Notes: generated by a model not told the origin, from the letters alone. 64,000 nucleotides of DNA from Deroplatys truncata (GCA_030765065.1 CM060977.1:132684295-132748294); one strand, 5' to 3'. Positions 10,925 to 21,695 are shown, counted from the stretch's first letter. Numbers and translations are program-made.

Positions 10925-11911
10925 AGTTTTATCTACCTACAAGGAATAAATAGCATTCAGTGCCTTGTCATTTCACAATAATACTATGATATTTGATTTT
11001 ATCTAGTTAACGGGATACAAGTGCTAGGGTTCACAGGGATTCCGTGAATCTCAGGAGTCGTGGAGTGCAGTGAAGAATAAGATCGGCGCGTCCCTCTGTG
11101 AATGTATCACATTTATTTATTACTGCGTCATTTACACATCGCCAAGCCATTTATGTGTAACTGTTGAGGACCTAAAGTGTCGCATTGCGGTACACCCAAT
11201 TGGACACACTTTACAATACATTGCATGCCCTTCAAGTAACGACTCCAGCACCTTCTGGACTCGAATTCTACAGACAAGTGTCTTCACAAACTCTCATGAG
11301 AGCCATACACATTTATCCTGGGGCGGTATCTCCTTACTCTAATCTTTGTAGAGACCACCCCTTGTGGAATGAGCAGTGTTTCCCCTCTACTTAAGTATTT
11401 CAGTACTAGTTTCAAACGACAACCATTAAATGAACTTCTCCACAACACTTCCTCTTTCTTGAGCTTATCGCTATTTGGCTACATTACAGCATTAATAATA
11501 TCGGAGCTTGGATATGTCGGCCCACTATTTACTGTGTCCAAAACAGCAGGTTCTAATAGCAATTTAAGATTCGATTTAAATTTTCGCAATTAACAAATAT
11601 CAAAGAATAAAGTGTTGCTTAACTCTTCCATGGCGCACTATCACCTTCCATGAAGTTACCAGAACAAAAATAATTAAATAAACAAGTAAAACGAACAATA
11701 AACTCTACCTTCATGTCCGAGTGTATGGAACCTGGACCTTCGCCGCTGAAGCTCAGAGCAACAGCTTCGCTAGTGGAATGCGGGTCATAAATTGTATACG
11801 AGTTATAAATTAGATCATAATACGCTTAAAAGGCGCATTGCAGCCATTCGACCGCAGAGACGGCAGCGGACAGTGTTTACTGCACAACCTGTAAAATGTA
11901 GCAGGATGAGA
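10925..11911. other. Unassigned intergenic sequence
   Basis: Overlapping plus-strand frames of up to 90 codons (11070-11593) resemble no family I know. No repeats are recognised. Confidence 0.35.
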
Positions 11912-11922
11912 AAACACACACG

Positions 11923-11970
<48 letters not shown>
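11912..11970. repeat. (CA)n microsatellite
   Basis: About 25-29 CA units with a few interruptions at the left. It lies just outside the Tc1-like terminal repeat at 11990. Confidence 0.95.
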
Positions 11971-11971
<1 letters not shown>

Positions 11972-11989
11972 CGCGCGTGTGTGTAGTGA

Positions 11990-12215
11990 TCAAAAAATAT
12001 AACACCGACGAATTTTCACATGTGATTCAGGTTTTATTTGAGTATTTTCATATTAGGAATATATAGCAGCATAAATGTTATTATAGGAGATTGAAGTTAT
12101 TAAATGCTCGTGTCAGATTAGATGAAATTCAGCCAAATTTATCTCTGTTCAGCCAGTTTGGGAATATCTCATATTTTATATTCTCTTATGTTTCGGGATA
12201 ACACTTGTTTTTTCT
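11990..12215 (+). mobile_element. Left-end fragment of the 14.5-kb Tc1-like family
   Basis: AACACCGACGAATTTTCACA then TGTGATTCAGG and TTTGAGTATTTTCATATTAG parallel the terminal inverted repeats of the element at 14516-18070. The following 'cgtgtcagattagatgaaattc' matches the subterminal sequence at about 15973 of that element, beyond the nested mariner. The outermost bases are eroded into the CA repeat and no transposase is present. Confidence 0.65.
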
Positions 12216-12224
12216 TTCTTCTCT

Positions 12225-12620
12225 TAGGTCGCTTTAACTACGTGATCATATCGCGTGACGGATCTGTTAAGAGATACCTTGTGGATCGGTGTGTGGCGGA
12301 AAGTTAGCCTTCTAGGTCTCTTCCCTGTACCATAGCATCTTGCTTCGTCACGTGTCCACAGAGACCTTAATGCTAGGCAACTGTACATCTGCCTCTGTGA
12401 CGGGCATTTAGGCAGCTTCGAGTCCACAGAGATCTTAAGCCCTAGGCAACTGTACCTCTGCTTCTGTGACGGGTAGATGGCAGCTTCGACACGTGTCCAC
12501 AGAGACCTTAGTGCTAGGCAACTGAATATCTGCTTCTACACGTGACGGGCAAATGGCATTAGGGTGCCTTCCAGTCTATCGGCTTTCAATTTATGTGGAT
12601 AAATGGCAGACCATTCGCTA
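12225..12620 (+). repeat. Dispersed repeat, copy 1 (shared with 55.5-56.0 kb)
   Basis: It begins GTCGCTTTAACTACGTGATC and contains 'ataccttgtggatcggtgtgtggcgg', 'cttcgtcacgtg', 'ctaggcaactgtac' and 'tggcagaccattcgctat'. The same order is found at 55484-56010. There is no tRNA head or long reading frame, and the family is unknown to me. This copy differs by triplication of the middle block. Confidence 0.6.
12351..12560 (+). repeat. About 70-bp tandem block, three units
   Basis: Units start at about 12354, 12422 and 12494 with GTCCACAGAGA. Each contains CTAGGCAACTG, a 'tctgcttctgtgacgggca' segment and a 'ggcagcttcga' end. The homologous repeat at 55.5 kb has a single unit, so the triplication is local to this copy. 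Confidence 0.75.
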
Positions 12621-12859
12621 TATCGCTTGTGTTCTGGTTTTTAAACGTTGTTTATACAATTAACTTACTGCACACAATCCTTTATTTATTATAATATACG
12701 ATTCTTTTATTCACCACAAAAATAATCTCAAATTAAGCAATATGGACTTGGTTACCTACGATACGGGAAACAAAACACGACGATTGGTTATTTGTAAGTA
12801 GATTTTTGTTGCTAATGAATTCTTGAGGGAAAAAAGAAAAACCGCATGTTTCCAACGTT
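12621..12859. other. Unassigned sequence
   Basis: AT-rich; no recognised feature. Confidence 0.3.
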
Positions 12860-13487
12860 GCTTTATAGATGCTGCATGGTTCAACCTACGAAAATGTAAC
12901 CTGTCAAACGAATATTTTGAAAACAGTTAATGGCACAAGAAAGTTATTTGGCATAAATTGCTATTTAAATGAGCTATATATTTTCCGAGTCATAACCTTT
13001 GCTTATCTATTACGGTTTACCGCTTATGCAGAATTATACGGATCCATTCAGAATAAAGAGAACTTCATCGAGCATTAAAACTAAATGCAATATAATATAC
13101 GTTTAATCACATACGCATATATATTAAATATGTGTGTTTTAAAACAAAAGTTTTGAGAAAATAAAATATGAGGCAAATGTTTTCCATGTAAAGGGTAAGG
13201 TAGGGTGAGGTACAGTTCGTGAGAACCTCATGGTGTATCCTTAAAAGACGCTGGATTTCGTTTTTGGACTGCTCGTGTTTGTGTTACTGCATTCTCTCCC
13301 CCTCCCTCTAACCCACTCTCTCTCTCTCTCTCTGTGCGGAGCTTTTTCTATATATGCCTTTTATTTGAAGGGGGGCAGTTTATAGTGGGCATCCAAATGT
13401 GTATTTCCGGTGAAATCTCGATATCGAATTTTTGCGGAATACAATACTTCCTCTACATACTTTACATAAAGTGGTAGAGAAAGTAAT
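12860..13487 (+). mobile_element. Family H element, old copy
   Basis: Landmarks of the older subfamily occur in order: 'aatggcacaagaaagttattt', 'ttaccgcttatgcagaattata', 'ttttccatgtaaagggtaag', a (CT)n run, 'gtatttccggtgaaatctcg', and the terminal 'gtggtagagaaagtaa' at about 13471-13486. The start is not well preserved. The position of the usual CA microsatellite is taken by a CT-rich stretch. Confidence 0.6.
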
Positions 13488-13611
13488 AAATGGGCGTACT
13501 ATATTGAACTGCTTCACGTATCGGCATGCAGCGACGCTATGAATCCTATTAGAGGTGAAGATATTAAACCAAACATGCACTGAGTGCTGTGTTTGCTGGA
13601 AGGACTTACTA

Positions 13612-14187
13612 CAAGGAGAGCCAAAAAACTACGTACCTGTTGCGCGGTGTTTTTCCTGTCCGCATCCTCGGCGCTCGTTGCCGTCTGCCGCTATCATAGA
13701 AAGGCGCGGATGAAACCATACAACATTTTTAAAACTACTTTTAAAGGCTTTACTTGCCAACTTTATGAAAGGGGGTGCTGAAACTGGCCACCGTCGTTGT
13801 CCATACATTTTTGGCACCTCTTTAGGAAACTATCCATCACTCGCCGTAGTTCACGTTGAGAAATGCTGGCAATTTCCTGGCGAATATTTTGTTTTAATTC
13901 TTCCAGGGTGTGTGGGTTTGTCTTGTATACTTTGTTTTAAGTTACCCCAGAGACAGAAATCGTAGGGGGTTAGGTCGGGGGACCGAGTGGGCCGCAAATC
14001 TCTACTACTAATTCTGTCCTCAAACACATCTTCATAAAGTTGTTAAGTAAAGCCTTTAAAACTAGTTTTAAAAATGTTGCATGGTTTCATCCTCGCCTTT
14101 CTATGATAGCGGCAGACGCAACAAGCGCCGAGGACGCGGACAGGAAAAACACTGCGCAGCCGGTTCGCAGTCTTTTGGCTCTCTCTG
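13612..14187 (-). mobile_element. Family T long-TIR transposon, copy B (non-autonomous)
   Basis: The left end CAAGGAGAGCCAAAA and right end TTTTGGCTCTCTCTG are flanked by TA at 13610-13611 and 14188-14189. Long inverted repeats match those of copies A, C and D. The 576-bp interior carries only the transposase C-terminal part on the minus strand, from a broken FEDRIIS-like segment to the 'LRRVMDSFLKR' tail. Layout is the same as copy A but without its 59-bp duplication. Confidence 0.8.
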
Positions 14188-14515
14188 TATAATTTCTGAA
14201 ACATCGAAACTATTAGAAGATGCTTGATTTTACGCAAGAGAATTGACAGGCTCACGTTTTAATGGGAAAACGCTAACAGGCCGTTTGACATTGCGCTTTG
14301 TTTTACCTTGGAGATATTTACTTCCAGTTTCTGTGAAATCCTACAAAAACAAAATTGCTCCTCCCGCTTAGCATAGACCCACTGAGCAGTCTTAATACAG
14401 GTTAATGTGGTTAAAAATTTATTTTTGTTCATTGTTTAAAATAACACTGCCAAACAGCTAGGCCAGGCATCAAATCTTTGAGCAAAACATTGCTTAAAAT
14501 AAATATGTTCGTGTG
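14188..14515. other. Spacer between two transposons
   Basis: No recognised feature. Confidence 0.3.
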
Positions 14516-14596
14516 CAGAATGAGTCAGAATAAAACCGAATAATTTTAAGGTGCGATTCAGGGGTCCTATTTAAGTATTTTCTTTTAGGGAATGTA

Positions 14597-15913
14597 TGGT
14601 GCGTATTCCAAAACTAGTCCCTTTGGTCATAATAACAACATCGCTCATGAGACAAGATTTTTATTGACAGTAATATGTGCCTACATGTATATTTTACTTT
14701 TCCACATAATCGTCGTTCACATCTACACACCTGCTGCAACGCTGCACCAGCTTCTTTAAACCCTGGGCATAGAAGTCTGTCGCCTGGAACTTAACCAGTT
14801 GGTAACGCTCGTCTCGAGTTCATCGTCGGTTTGAAATCGTTGTCCACCCAGCCAACGTTTCAAATGCAAGAAGAGGAAATAGTCGGTGCCAGGTTGGGAC
14901 TGTACGGAGGGTGGTCAAAGAGTTCCCAACGAAACTCTTGAATCTTCTCTTTGGTTTTGGCAGCGGTGTGCGAGCGTGCGTTGTCGTGCAGGAGGATGCC
15001 AGACCATAGTTTCCCGCGGCGTCGAGTTTGGATCGCACGTCTCAGTTTGGTAAGCATTGCACAGTATACGTCAGCTATTGTTGATCCACGGTCCATGAAA
15101 TAAAACAAAAGGATGCCGTTTTCGTTCCAAAACACATTTTGCGATTCGTGTACGGCGATTGCTTAGCTTTTTTTTTTTTCTTTCTTTCTTTGGTTTGGGC
15201 GAACCGGAACGGCGCCACTGCATTGATTGTTGTTTCGATTCTGCGTTTGTGTACGCTATCCATGTCTCGTCACGCGTAACAATGTGGGAAAACAAACCAG
15301 CTCCATTTTGTCTATAGCACTCTAAAAGCTGTCGTGCACTACGCATTCGTCGCTCTTTGAGCTGATCGGTGAGTAGTTTTGGCACCCACCTCGCACAAAG
15401 TTTCCGATATCCAAGCTATTCAGTGACAATCCTGTAAAGTGAGGTTCGAGCAACATTTGGGAATTCATCAGTCAGACCACTAATCGTCAAACACCGATCA
15501 CTTCGAAGTTTTTGGTTCACGATGACGTCGGTCCAAATACTGGGCCTACCACTCCGCTGTTCATCGTGCACATTTGTGAAGCCATTTCGAAATTCTGGGC
15601 AACAATGTCGAACCTGTTTGTCACTCATTATGTCCGGTCCATAACCGTGGCATAACTCACGATGGATGTCCGCAGCTGACAAGCCTTTTGCCAGCAAAAA
15701 TCTAATCACACCGCGCACCTCACAACTGGCAGGATCTACGATTATCACGGTCATTGCATCTGCTCTCACCGACTGGCAAACGCTTACTGCGTCACACCAA
15801 CACTGCGGTAGGTTCCTCAGGAGTCGGTAGACAGTGCTACAGGCGTAAACGTCTTTCAGGCCTACCATCCATTAAATATTGTTCACCGGACCTTAGTTTT
15901 GGAATACGCCTCG
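14597..15913 (-). mobile_element. Full-length mariner nested in the Tc1-like element
   Basis: The inverted ends share GCGTATTCCAAAACTA: the left starts at 14597 (TGGTGCGTATTCC) and the right ends at 15913 (GGAATACGCCTCG). Both are flanked by TA (14595-14596 and 15914-15915). The 1317-bp length is standard for mariner. The flanks join sequence homologous to the related fragment at 11990-12215, confirming insertion into the Tc1-like element. The transposase is broken by frame shifts. Confidence 0.88.
14694..15754 (-). pseudogene. Mariner transposase pseudogene
   Basis: From MTVIIVDP on the minus strand the frame reads EVRGVIRFLLAKGLSAADIH (helix-turn-helix), then NVHDEQRSGRPSIWTD (linker block), VTRDETWIAYTN (first catalytic Asp), ILLHDNARSHTA (second Asp) and HPPYSPNLAP with a DYFLFLHLKRWLGGQRF segment (third Asp). 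The last two lie in different frames because a base is missing at about 14898. The C-terminal tail AQGLKKLVQRCSRCV ends at a stop at 14694-14696. The span fits a full-length family member of about 350 residues. Frame shifts at about 15180 (a run of repeated Lys codons), 14898 and 14770 and a stop at about 15416 inactivate it. An upstream in-frame ATG at 15868 is probably fortuitous. Confidence 0.88.
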
Positions 15914-16353
15914 TAGCCCATAAACTCTTGTTATCAAGCTAAAGGGCATTAATATGTTTGAAACACCGTGTTGGGTTAGATGAAATTCCGCCGAACAATT
16001 CGCTATACATCTTTGCTACAAGACATTGGAAGAGTTTTCAAATAAGAGTAGCCGGTAATTTTAATTTTAAACAATGCGGAACTATATTAAATTGATTTAA
16101 TAACTTGCGAATCCTCGTTTTATTATATGACACTAAATCCATATGTTCTGAAGTAGATCAAAATTGTTTTTAGCCGATCTGCAGCTGCGAATACAGGTTA
16201 TTGTCAATAAAAGTGCAAATAATACTATTGCTGGTCAAATTTTCCCCAACATTATACAACTTACTTGCGAAAAGCTAAGACAATGTTAAAGAATGCAAAC
16301 ATATGTTTTTAAAAGGCTTCAAATATAGTTGAACAAAACAAATTCATAAGTGC

Positions 16354-17373
16354 TTATAAAATATGTTCAAAATGCCGACCTTTGACTTCGGAACATTTTG
16401 GATAGCGTCGTAATGTCTGCCGAGTTCTTTAAAAAATACCTAGAACATGTGGCATATGACGAATAGCATAAAATGTTATAAAGATCCTGGTCATCAGCTC
16501 CTCTTCACTATCAACCGGCGTCTCGTACACAAGAATCTGAACATGTCCCCAAAGGAAAAAGACCAAAGGGGTTAGATCTGGTGAACGTGCTGGCCATGTC
16601 CTCGGTGCTCCTCTACCGATCCAGCGATCAGGATAGGTTACGCTTAGGAAATCCCTTCGTTACTGGAATAACGCGCGGGTGCGTCTGGGAGCCACATTAA
16701 CTGGCGTATTACTAAAGGAATGTCTTCCAGAAGTTCTGGCAAGTATGTTGTAAACTGTGTAAGTAAATGTGGCTCGTCAAACGTGGAGATAAACTAGGAC
16801 CCATAAATGTCATTCGCAATTCCAGTCCAAATGTTTGTAATTTGTAACTTTAATACCTCTTGGGTTTTCAGGTGCCCAAATGTGATCGTTATGTATGTTA
16901 AACATGCCCTATCGTGTAAAAACCTCGTCCACAATGTGGTTGTAGGAAATCTTGGTTGATCAATGCATTTATGAAGAAACCACTGGACAAACTGTAGTCG
17001 GGGTGGAAAGTCATAAGGCCCAGTGCCTGAACTATGGTGAGATGATACGATTGCTGTTCGCGCAGAATTCTAGTAACCGAGGACTGGCTTGTATGCATGG
17101 CATGTGCTACTGAGAATTATGGACCCCGTCAAGAACCTCCTCTTCTAGAGTCACTGTTCTTACACTTCTTTGGACTCCCGAATGATGCGCTTGTTTTTGG
17201 AAAGTCCCTGTTTCTCGCAGCCGTTGATGTGTGGCGGTAGAGGTGCTGTGATAGGTAAATATCTCCTTGGGCAAAGCTCAGCATAAAGATTTCGTGCCCC
17301 TTTTCACATTTCCCCAAGCAGCACTATTAACGTAATATATATCTGCTAGTTCTGCGTAAGTAAAGACGAACAT
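16354..17373 (-). pseudogene. Tc1/mariner-superfamily transposase pseudogene
   Basis: Reading the minus strand from ATG at 17373, the start is MFVFTYAELADIYYV. Next come ATHQRLRETGTFQKQAHHSG and SVRTVTLEEEVLDGV, the N-terminal helix-turn-helix region of a transposase common in arthropod genomes. Later frames give MHTSQSSVTRILREQQSY, FHPDYS, RWIGRGAPRTWPARSPDL then TPLVFFLWGH, VYETPVDSEEELMTRIF, and the ending GRHFEHIL before the stop at 16354-16356. The 'WPARSPDLTP.FFLWGH' block normally holds the last catalytic acidic residue; here the usual Asp or Glu after TP reads as Val. Many frame shifts mean no protein can be made. It belongs to the element defined by the 14516/18070 inverted repeats. 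Confidence 0.85.
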
Positions 17374-17395
17374 TTTTATAATAGGCTATAAAACT

Positions 17396-17690
17396 AAATT
17401 AATTTGTGTTTTATTTGTGGGCGTTCTTTAACTGCTATGGTTCTTAGCGTCCCATTCTATATTGGGTGTGAAAGACTGCTAATTTTGCTCAGAGGCCTCT
17501 TTATCAGGCTTGAGGTTATTTTACGTGCAGTAAATCTACGACACGGGATCACCGGCTTTACTTCCCTTCCGAAGGAAGCCATGCTAAGGATTTTTACATC
17601 CGAAAAAAATCCATCGCTCTCCGCGGGAATCCGCGACCTCGGGAGGTAGAGGCTAGCATGGTAACCACTACACCACGGAGGACAACAGCT
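17396..17690 (-). mobile_element. SINE family A, nested
   Basis: The minus strand shows the whole family A order: CCGTGGTGTAGTGGTTACCA, an imperfect B box, the CTTCCTTCGGAAGGGAAG block, the 'gtagatttac' core, 'tatagaatgggacgctaag' and the ATAAAACACAAATTAATTTA tail. It lies inside the Tc1-like element between the transposase start and the right arm. Confidence 0.85.
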
Positions 17691-18070
17691 ATAAAGCTGA
17701 AAGTCCTTCCAAAAAACGCCGCACTTTAGTAAATCCTGATAGTTGAGAATGACAATCTACACCTTTTATAGGAACCACAAAAGTCACGAAGTGCGACAAA
17801 ATCCCTTACCACTTAAATAACAAAACGCAGTTTCTAGGTGATGGTGGTATAAAGAATGTTAAAAGCAGAACACAAGCGATATTCCAATGCTATAAGGGAA
17901 CACGGATCTGTTTGACCGAATTCCATTTAACCCGACGCGGCATTTGAAAAATGTTAATGTCTTCTAGCTCAATAACAAGACGTTTACGGACATACTTCTA
18001 TATAAGAAAATACTCAAATATAACACTTGAATCATGCCTTAAATTATTCGGTGTTTTCTGACTCACCCTG

Positions 18071-18859
18071 TATATTAGTTTCTTATCGTAATTAAACCTT
18101 GTGATGCGCCCATGTAACTATTCATTTATCGTCTCTTGTGGAAATTTCTCTTTCTTCAACGTCTTTTTTTCTACATGAGACGTTATTTCTTGCACGCCTC
18201 GTTTTACGAATGTGTTTGTATTCTCTGCAAATCCTCTAAAACTGTGATGATAAAAACTAGCATTAAGGTCAGCATGGAAAGCTTCAGAGGAGTGTTCAGA
18301 GGCAAGAAGACCATATCTCTGGTGGGAAAGTACTTTCTTTGCTTGTACATGTGTCAACAATATAATCACAAAATTCATCTAATTTTTTATCCTGAGGCTT
18401 CACGGACATCAGATTATACTTTCATGGTATTGGACAGGCATAGGAATTCTTAAGTTGTTGGCTTCAAGTTATCTGCACTCAAGCCATTGTTTGTACGAGG
18501 GAAGCGGGGGTTTAAACCGTGACATCCTTGCATTAAATCCATAGCAATTCGACTTCGTTTTATTGCGTCCTGGCTTTTAATACTCAGAAATTGCTATGCC
18601 TGATAATGAAGACGCGGCTATTGACTGCGATCAGGTGCAGCGACTTTAATCTGTAAGCACTTAGTTACTGGTGAGAAAGAAATAGGAAAGTGCTTGACGA
18701 ATTTCTTTGGATTACCACTTCTTGATGAAGATGTTATTGAAAACTGTAACTTGGCACATCTGTTTTAAACATCTTTGACTAAGCCCTAATACCCAGTGTT
18801 TGGCAATATTATTATTTTAAACAAGGAACAAAGACAACATTTTAACCACACCGGCCTTT
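18071..18859. other. Unassigned sequence with overlapping open frames
   Basis: The region 18118-18453 is open on both strands (105 codons plus, 86 codons minus). Neither translation resembles a known family, and opposing open frames of this size can arise by chance. Nothing else is recognised. Confidence 0.35.
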
Positions 18860-19220
18860 ATTAAGGTTACTCAGAATGCTTCACCAACTTACAAAGCTGT
18901 GGGAAATAACATACATAATTTCTCTGATATTACATGAATTCACATATCCCAATTCCTCACTGATTTCTATCCGCTATGATTTTGTGGAAATTCACAGCTA
19001 CCCTTTACCTCACCACATTTGTCACAACAGCCCCTGCCATGCATCAACGATTGCGAGAAACGGGAACCTTCCGAAAACAGGTGCATCGTTCAGCGAGGTT
19101 TTATCTACCCTATAGCTCGATAAGATGTATATGGGAGTATATTCCCTACATGCAAATACTCAAATAGATCCCCTGAATCATGTCTGAATATTTGTCGACG
19201 GTATTTTGACTCAATCCGTG
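18860..19220 (+). mobile_element. Fragment of the 14.5-kb Tc1-like family
   Basis: The plus strand reads HQRLRETGTFRKQVHRSA at about 19039-19095, the same helix-turn-helix segment as the pseudogene at 17.2 kb. About 60 bp later comes a terminal-repeat arm (19153-19220: AAATACTCAAATAGATCC through GTATTTTGACTCAATCCGTG). The transposase piece points toward this arm, opposite to the 14.5-kb element where the N-terminus faces the right arm, so the copy is deleted and rearranged. A GT microsatellite begins at its outer edge, as at the related fragment near 11.97 kb. Confidence 0.7.
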
Positions 19221-19223
19221 TAC

Positions 19224-19229
<6 letters not shown>

Positions 19230-19287
<58 letters not shown>

Positions 19288-19288
19288 C
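19230..19288. repeat. (GT)n(GA)n microsatellite
   Basis: About 20 GT units followed by about seven GA units. Confidence 0.95.
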
Positions 19289-19977
19289 AGAAATGTTGTC
19301 CACATATTTCATATCTGAATAACAAAATGAAGGGAATACATGGAAAGTCCCTTAACATTTTCAATTTTAGACTAATCGCTTTAGATACAGAATTTAAGTT
19401 TTACATACAAATCTTGGAAGTAAAATTTTGTCGACACATTTCAAAGTTGATTGAAATCAGTAACACTTAAGGCTAGGTTATGCAGAGAACCTCATAAACG
19501 TTTGGGATTTTTAGGATCATTTCTCAAAATATCCATTAATACACTTTACTGATGGTGCAGCATTATTTTCGCCACAAACAGAGCGCAGCCTAAATTTGAC
19601 ATTAAGCGTACATACGATCTTGCTTCCAGCGTGAGGCCACTTCTTGAGATCCTCGGGGATAATACTGAGAGGAAACAAAACACAATAAGCAATGATTCTG
19701 TGGTCAACTGCACTAAGTCCATCTACCCTTTAATAACACTAGTTTGTATTTTCAAACTTTTTGTCAGATGATTTCTTAAAAGTAGCTGTTCTTGAATCAA
19801 GTTTTTATGCTGATGCCAGAAATAACTTCCGTTTTTTTTTATCACGTCATGGTTTTACACAAAATAAGTAATGTTTTGACAATTTTATTAATGAGCGTAG
19901 AAAAGTATTCAAAAACCATTTCACACAAGGTAAGTTTTTATTCAAGAAACATTTTAAGAACACTCTCAAGAACTCCC
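19289..19977. other. Unassigned sequence
   Basis: No recognised repeat or coding pattern. A few short frames of under 80 codons are present. Confidence 0.35.
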
Positions 19978-20568
19978 CTAATTTATTTCATGACTACATT
20001 TTAACAAAACAAGAAGCCAAAATGTTTCATTTAATTTTTTTTTCAAACTTTCTCTTCTTTGACTTCCTTGAGATCCTTGAAGATGACTGTCCCTCCTCAA
20101 CATCCAACAGTAGTCGGCCATCATAGTTTCATTCCATCTCCCCTGGTACCTCCTCTCCATTTCCTTAATATCTTGGTAAAAACGTTCACCCTGCTCTTCA
20201 CTATAATATCCCATATTTTCTGGAAAGTAGTGGATATGTGAATGCAGAAAATGCACCTTTACACTCATGTTACAACCCATCTTCTTGAAATTTTCCAACA
20301 TTGTTTCGACAATGGGCTTGTAATTAGGATCTTTGTTATTGCCTAAGAAGTTTTCAGTAACTGATCGGAAGGCGGTCCATGCTTCTATTTCTCTCTCATT
20401 CGTTGTCTTCTCAAAATCTTCATCCTTCATCAATTTCTTTATTTGAGGACCAACAAAAATTCCAGCCTTTAATTTGTGTTGTGTAATGAAGGGAATTTTC
20501 TTGGAAAGGTACTTGAAGCAGGGTCCATCCTGTGGTAGATCCCTTACAAATTGCTTCATCAAGCCCAA
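19978..20568 (-). CDS. Conserved arthropod multicopy ORF of unknown function
   Basis: A 196-codon uninterrupted minus-strand frame, the longest in the window. Recognisable blocks are GLMKQFVRDLPQDGPCFKYL (1-21), KLKAGIFVGPQIKKLMKDE (32-50), EAWTAFRSVTENFLGN (62-77), MGCNMSVKVHFLHSHI (97-112), ENMGYYSEEQGERFYQDIKE (116-135) and MERRYQGRWNETMMADYCW (136-154). I have seen this block order in uncharacterised multicopy arthropod proteins, whose function I do not know; I infer they may be transposon-associated. The frame continues upstream of 20568 without an ATG (reading CFRHYTKLGLMKQF), so a 5' exon or the true start is missing. The last 30 residues, after the basic QRRESLKKKLNE stretch, look like read-through. 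No membrane segment or signal peptide is seen. It is probably a retained fragment. Confidence 0.55.
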   Translation of the reverse strand: MGLMKQFVRDLPQDGPCFKYLSKKIPFITQHKLKAGIFVGPQIKKLMKDEDFEKTTNEREIEAWTAFRSVTENFLGNNKDPNYKPIVETMLENFKKMGCNMSVKVHFLHSHIHYFPENMGYYSEEQGERFYQDIKEMERRYQGRWNETMMADYCWMLRRDSHLQGSQGSQRRESLKKKLNETFWLLVLLKCSHEIN

Positions 20569-20600
20569 TTTTGTGTAGTGGCGAAAGCAATATGTTTATA

Positions 20601-21439
20601 TCTCTATATTTTTAAATGAAATTGTGAAAAACTGTACGTGATAGAAAAAAACTAAAATCAGTTCTGAAATCAGCATAAAAATGTGAGTCAGAATCACTTA
20701 TTAGTTTTCAGTCATCCAATATCATGCAGACTAGTGTAATTAATTATGGACTCATTTTGGCAACTGAAAATTCCATATTCTCTGAAGTGTGCAAGGCTGG
20801 CGGCCAGCTTTTGAAAACCCTAGCTAATTTAGCTTCAGTAGAACTTTAATTTTTTTTCTAAGCTCTAGAGACTTTTTTGCAGGGAGAAGGATGCTTCTTA
20901 TTTTTTTTCACAGACGGCAACAATATGAACGGCATTAATTCCCTGTAGACTGACTTATTTGTCAACCAGATCAAGATATAGAATCAATTAAAGTTTTATC
21001 TGTAAGAATTTGACCCAAATGTGGTACACACCTGGGTTTACATAAGCTTTCTTTGGTCCCCACCGAAGATGATAGAATGAGTTTTTACCATCTAAACAGC
21101 TCTGTTGCGAACGCTCTTGAACATACATTCATTGGTCGTTAGGAAAATCACGAAAGCAATTTACTCTTTCTAGATTACACACTTGATCACTTTTCAACGC
21201 TAGAGATCGGTTTTCTTTTTTAAGAAAATTAAGGCCTGTTCCATATAACTTTGCTCCGTATCTCTTTATCTCCCACGTGCAGTAGTCATCTCTGATTGGC
21301 TCCTGTGTGGAATTGTTATGTGCCACACAAACTAGTTCCTAATTTAATATGCATCACTTACCTTAATATCTACATTCGAAAAGAATTATCAAATTTGCAT
21401 TTTCATAACCTCACGAATAAAACATATTACGTAACAGAG
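20601..21439. other. Unassigned sequence
   Basis: No recognised coding or repeat feature. A 65-codon minus frame at 21129-21326 has no similarity I recognise. An upstream exon of the ORF at 19978-20568 could lie here but I could not find one. Confidence 0.3.
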
Positions 21440-21690
21440 TATGTACCTGGAATGCACTCAACAAATAGGTAGGAGAATCCTTCGGTTTAAACCTGCTTCA
21501 CAAGATGACGAAAGTTCCTACATCTATCACGATGGAGGGTTTAACGCTTCTATCGTCCGCCTTGGATTGCACAGGGCTTGCAAATCGCCATTCAAAAGTA
21601 CCTATACTTTAGCCAATCAGGGGAATGGGGCAGGAAAGGGCGCGCGGAGGTATACATTCACCGGGGCATGGTTACAACTTCCCAATTCTG
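21440..21690 (+). repeat. Dispersed repeat pair, member 1
   Basis: Alignable with 23440-23665 in the same orientation. Shared landmarks are AATAGGTAGGA, 'atccttcggtttaaa', 'aagatgacgaaa', 'ttgcattgcaca' variants, 'agccaatcaggg', 'aaagg..gcg' and 'acggggcaaggttaca' variants. Family T copy C begins directly after it. Confidence 0.6.
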
Positions 21691-21695
21691 TTATA

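Larger units (their letters stand above)
14516..18070 (-). mobile_element. Composite Tc1-like transposon with about 70-bp TIRs, carrying a nested mariner and SINE
   Basis: The left end (14516-14587) starts CAGAATGAGTCAGAA and the right end (18001-18070) is its inverted partner, ending TTCTGACTCACCCTG. The two arms stay alignable through 'accgaataatt', 'gattca' and 'gagtattttctt' for about 70 bp. The right end is followed by TA; the left flank is TG, probably a mutated TA. The element carries one transposase pseudogene on the minus strand (16354-17373). A full-length mariner (14597-15913) sits just inside the left arm and a family A SINE (17396-17690) beyond the transposase. Without these it would be about 1.9 kb. 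Confidence 0.8.

Noticed and set aside
18118..18453. Opposing open frames of 105 and 86 codons
   Set aside because: No similarity and no start context; overlapping open frames on both strands argue for chance.
19105..19364. His/Thr-rich frames
   Set aside because: Translations of a CA/GT microsatellite.
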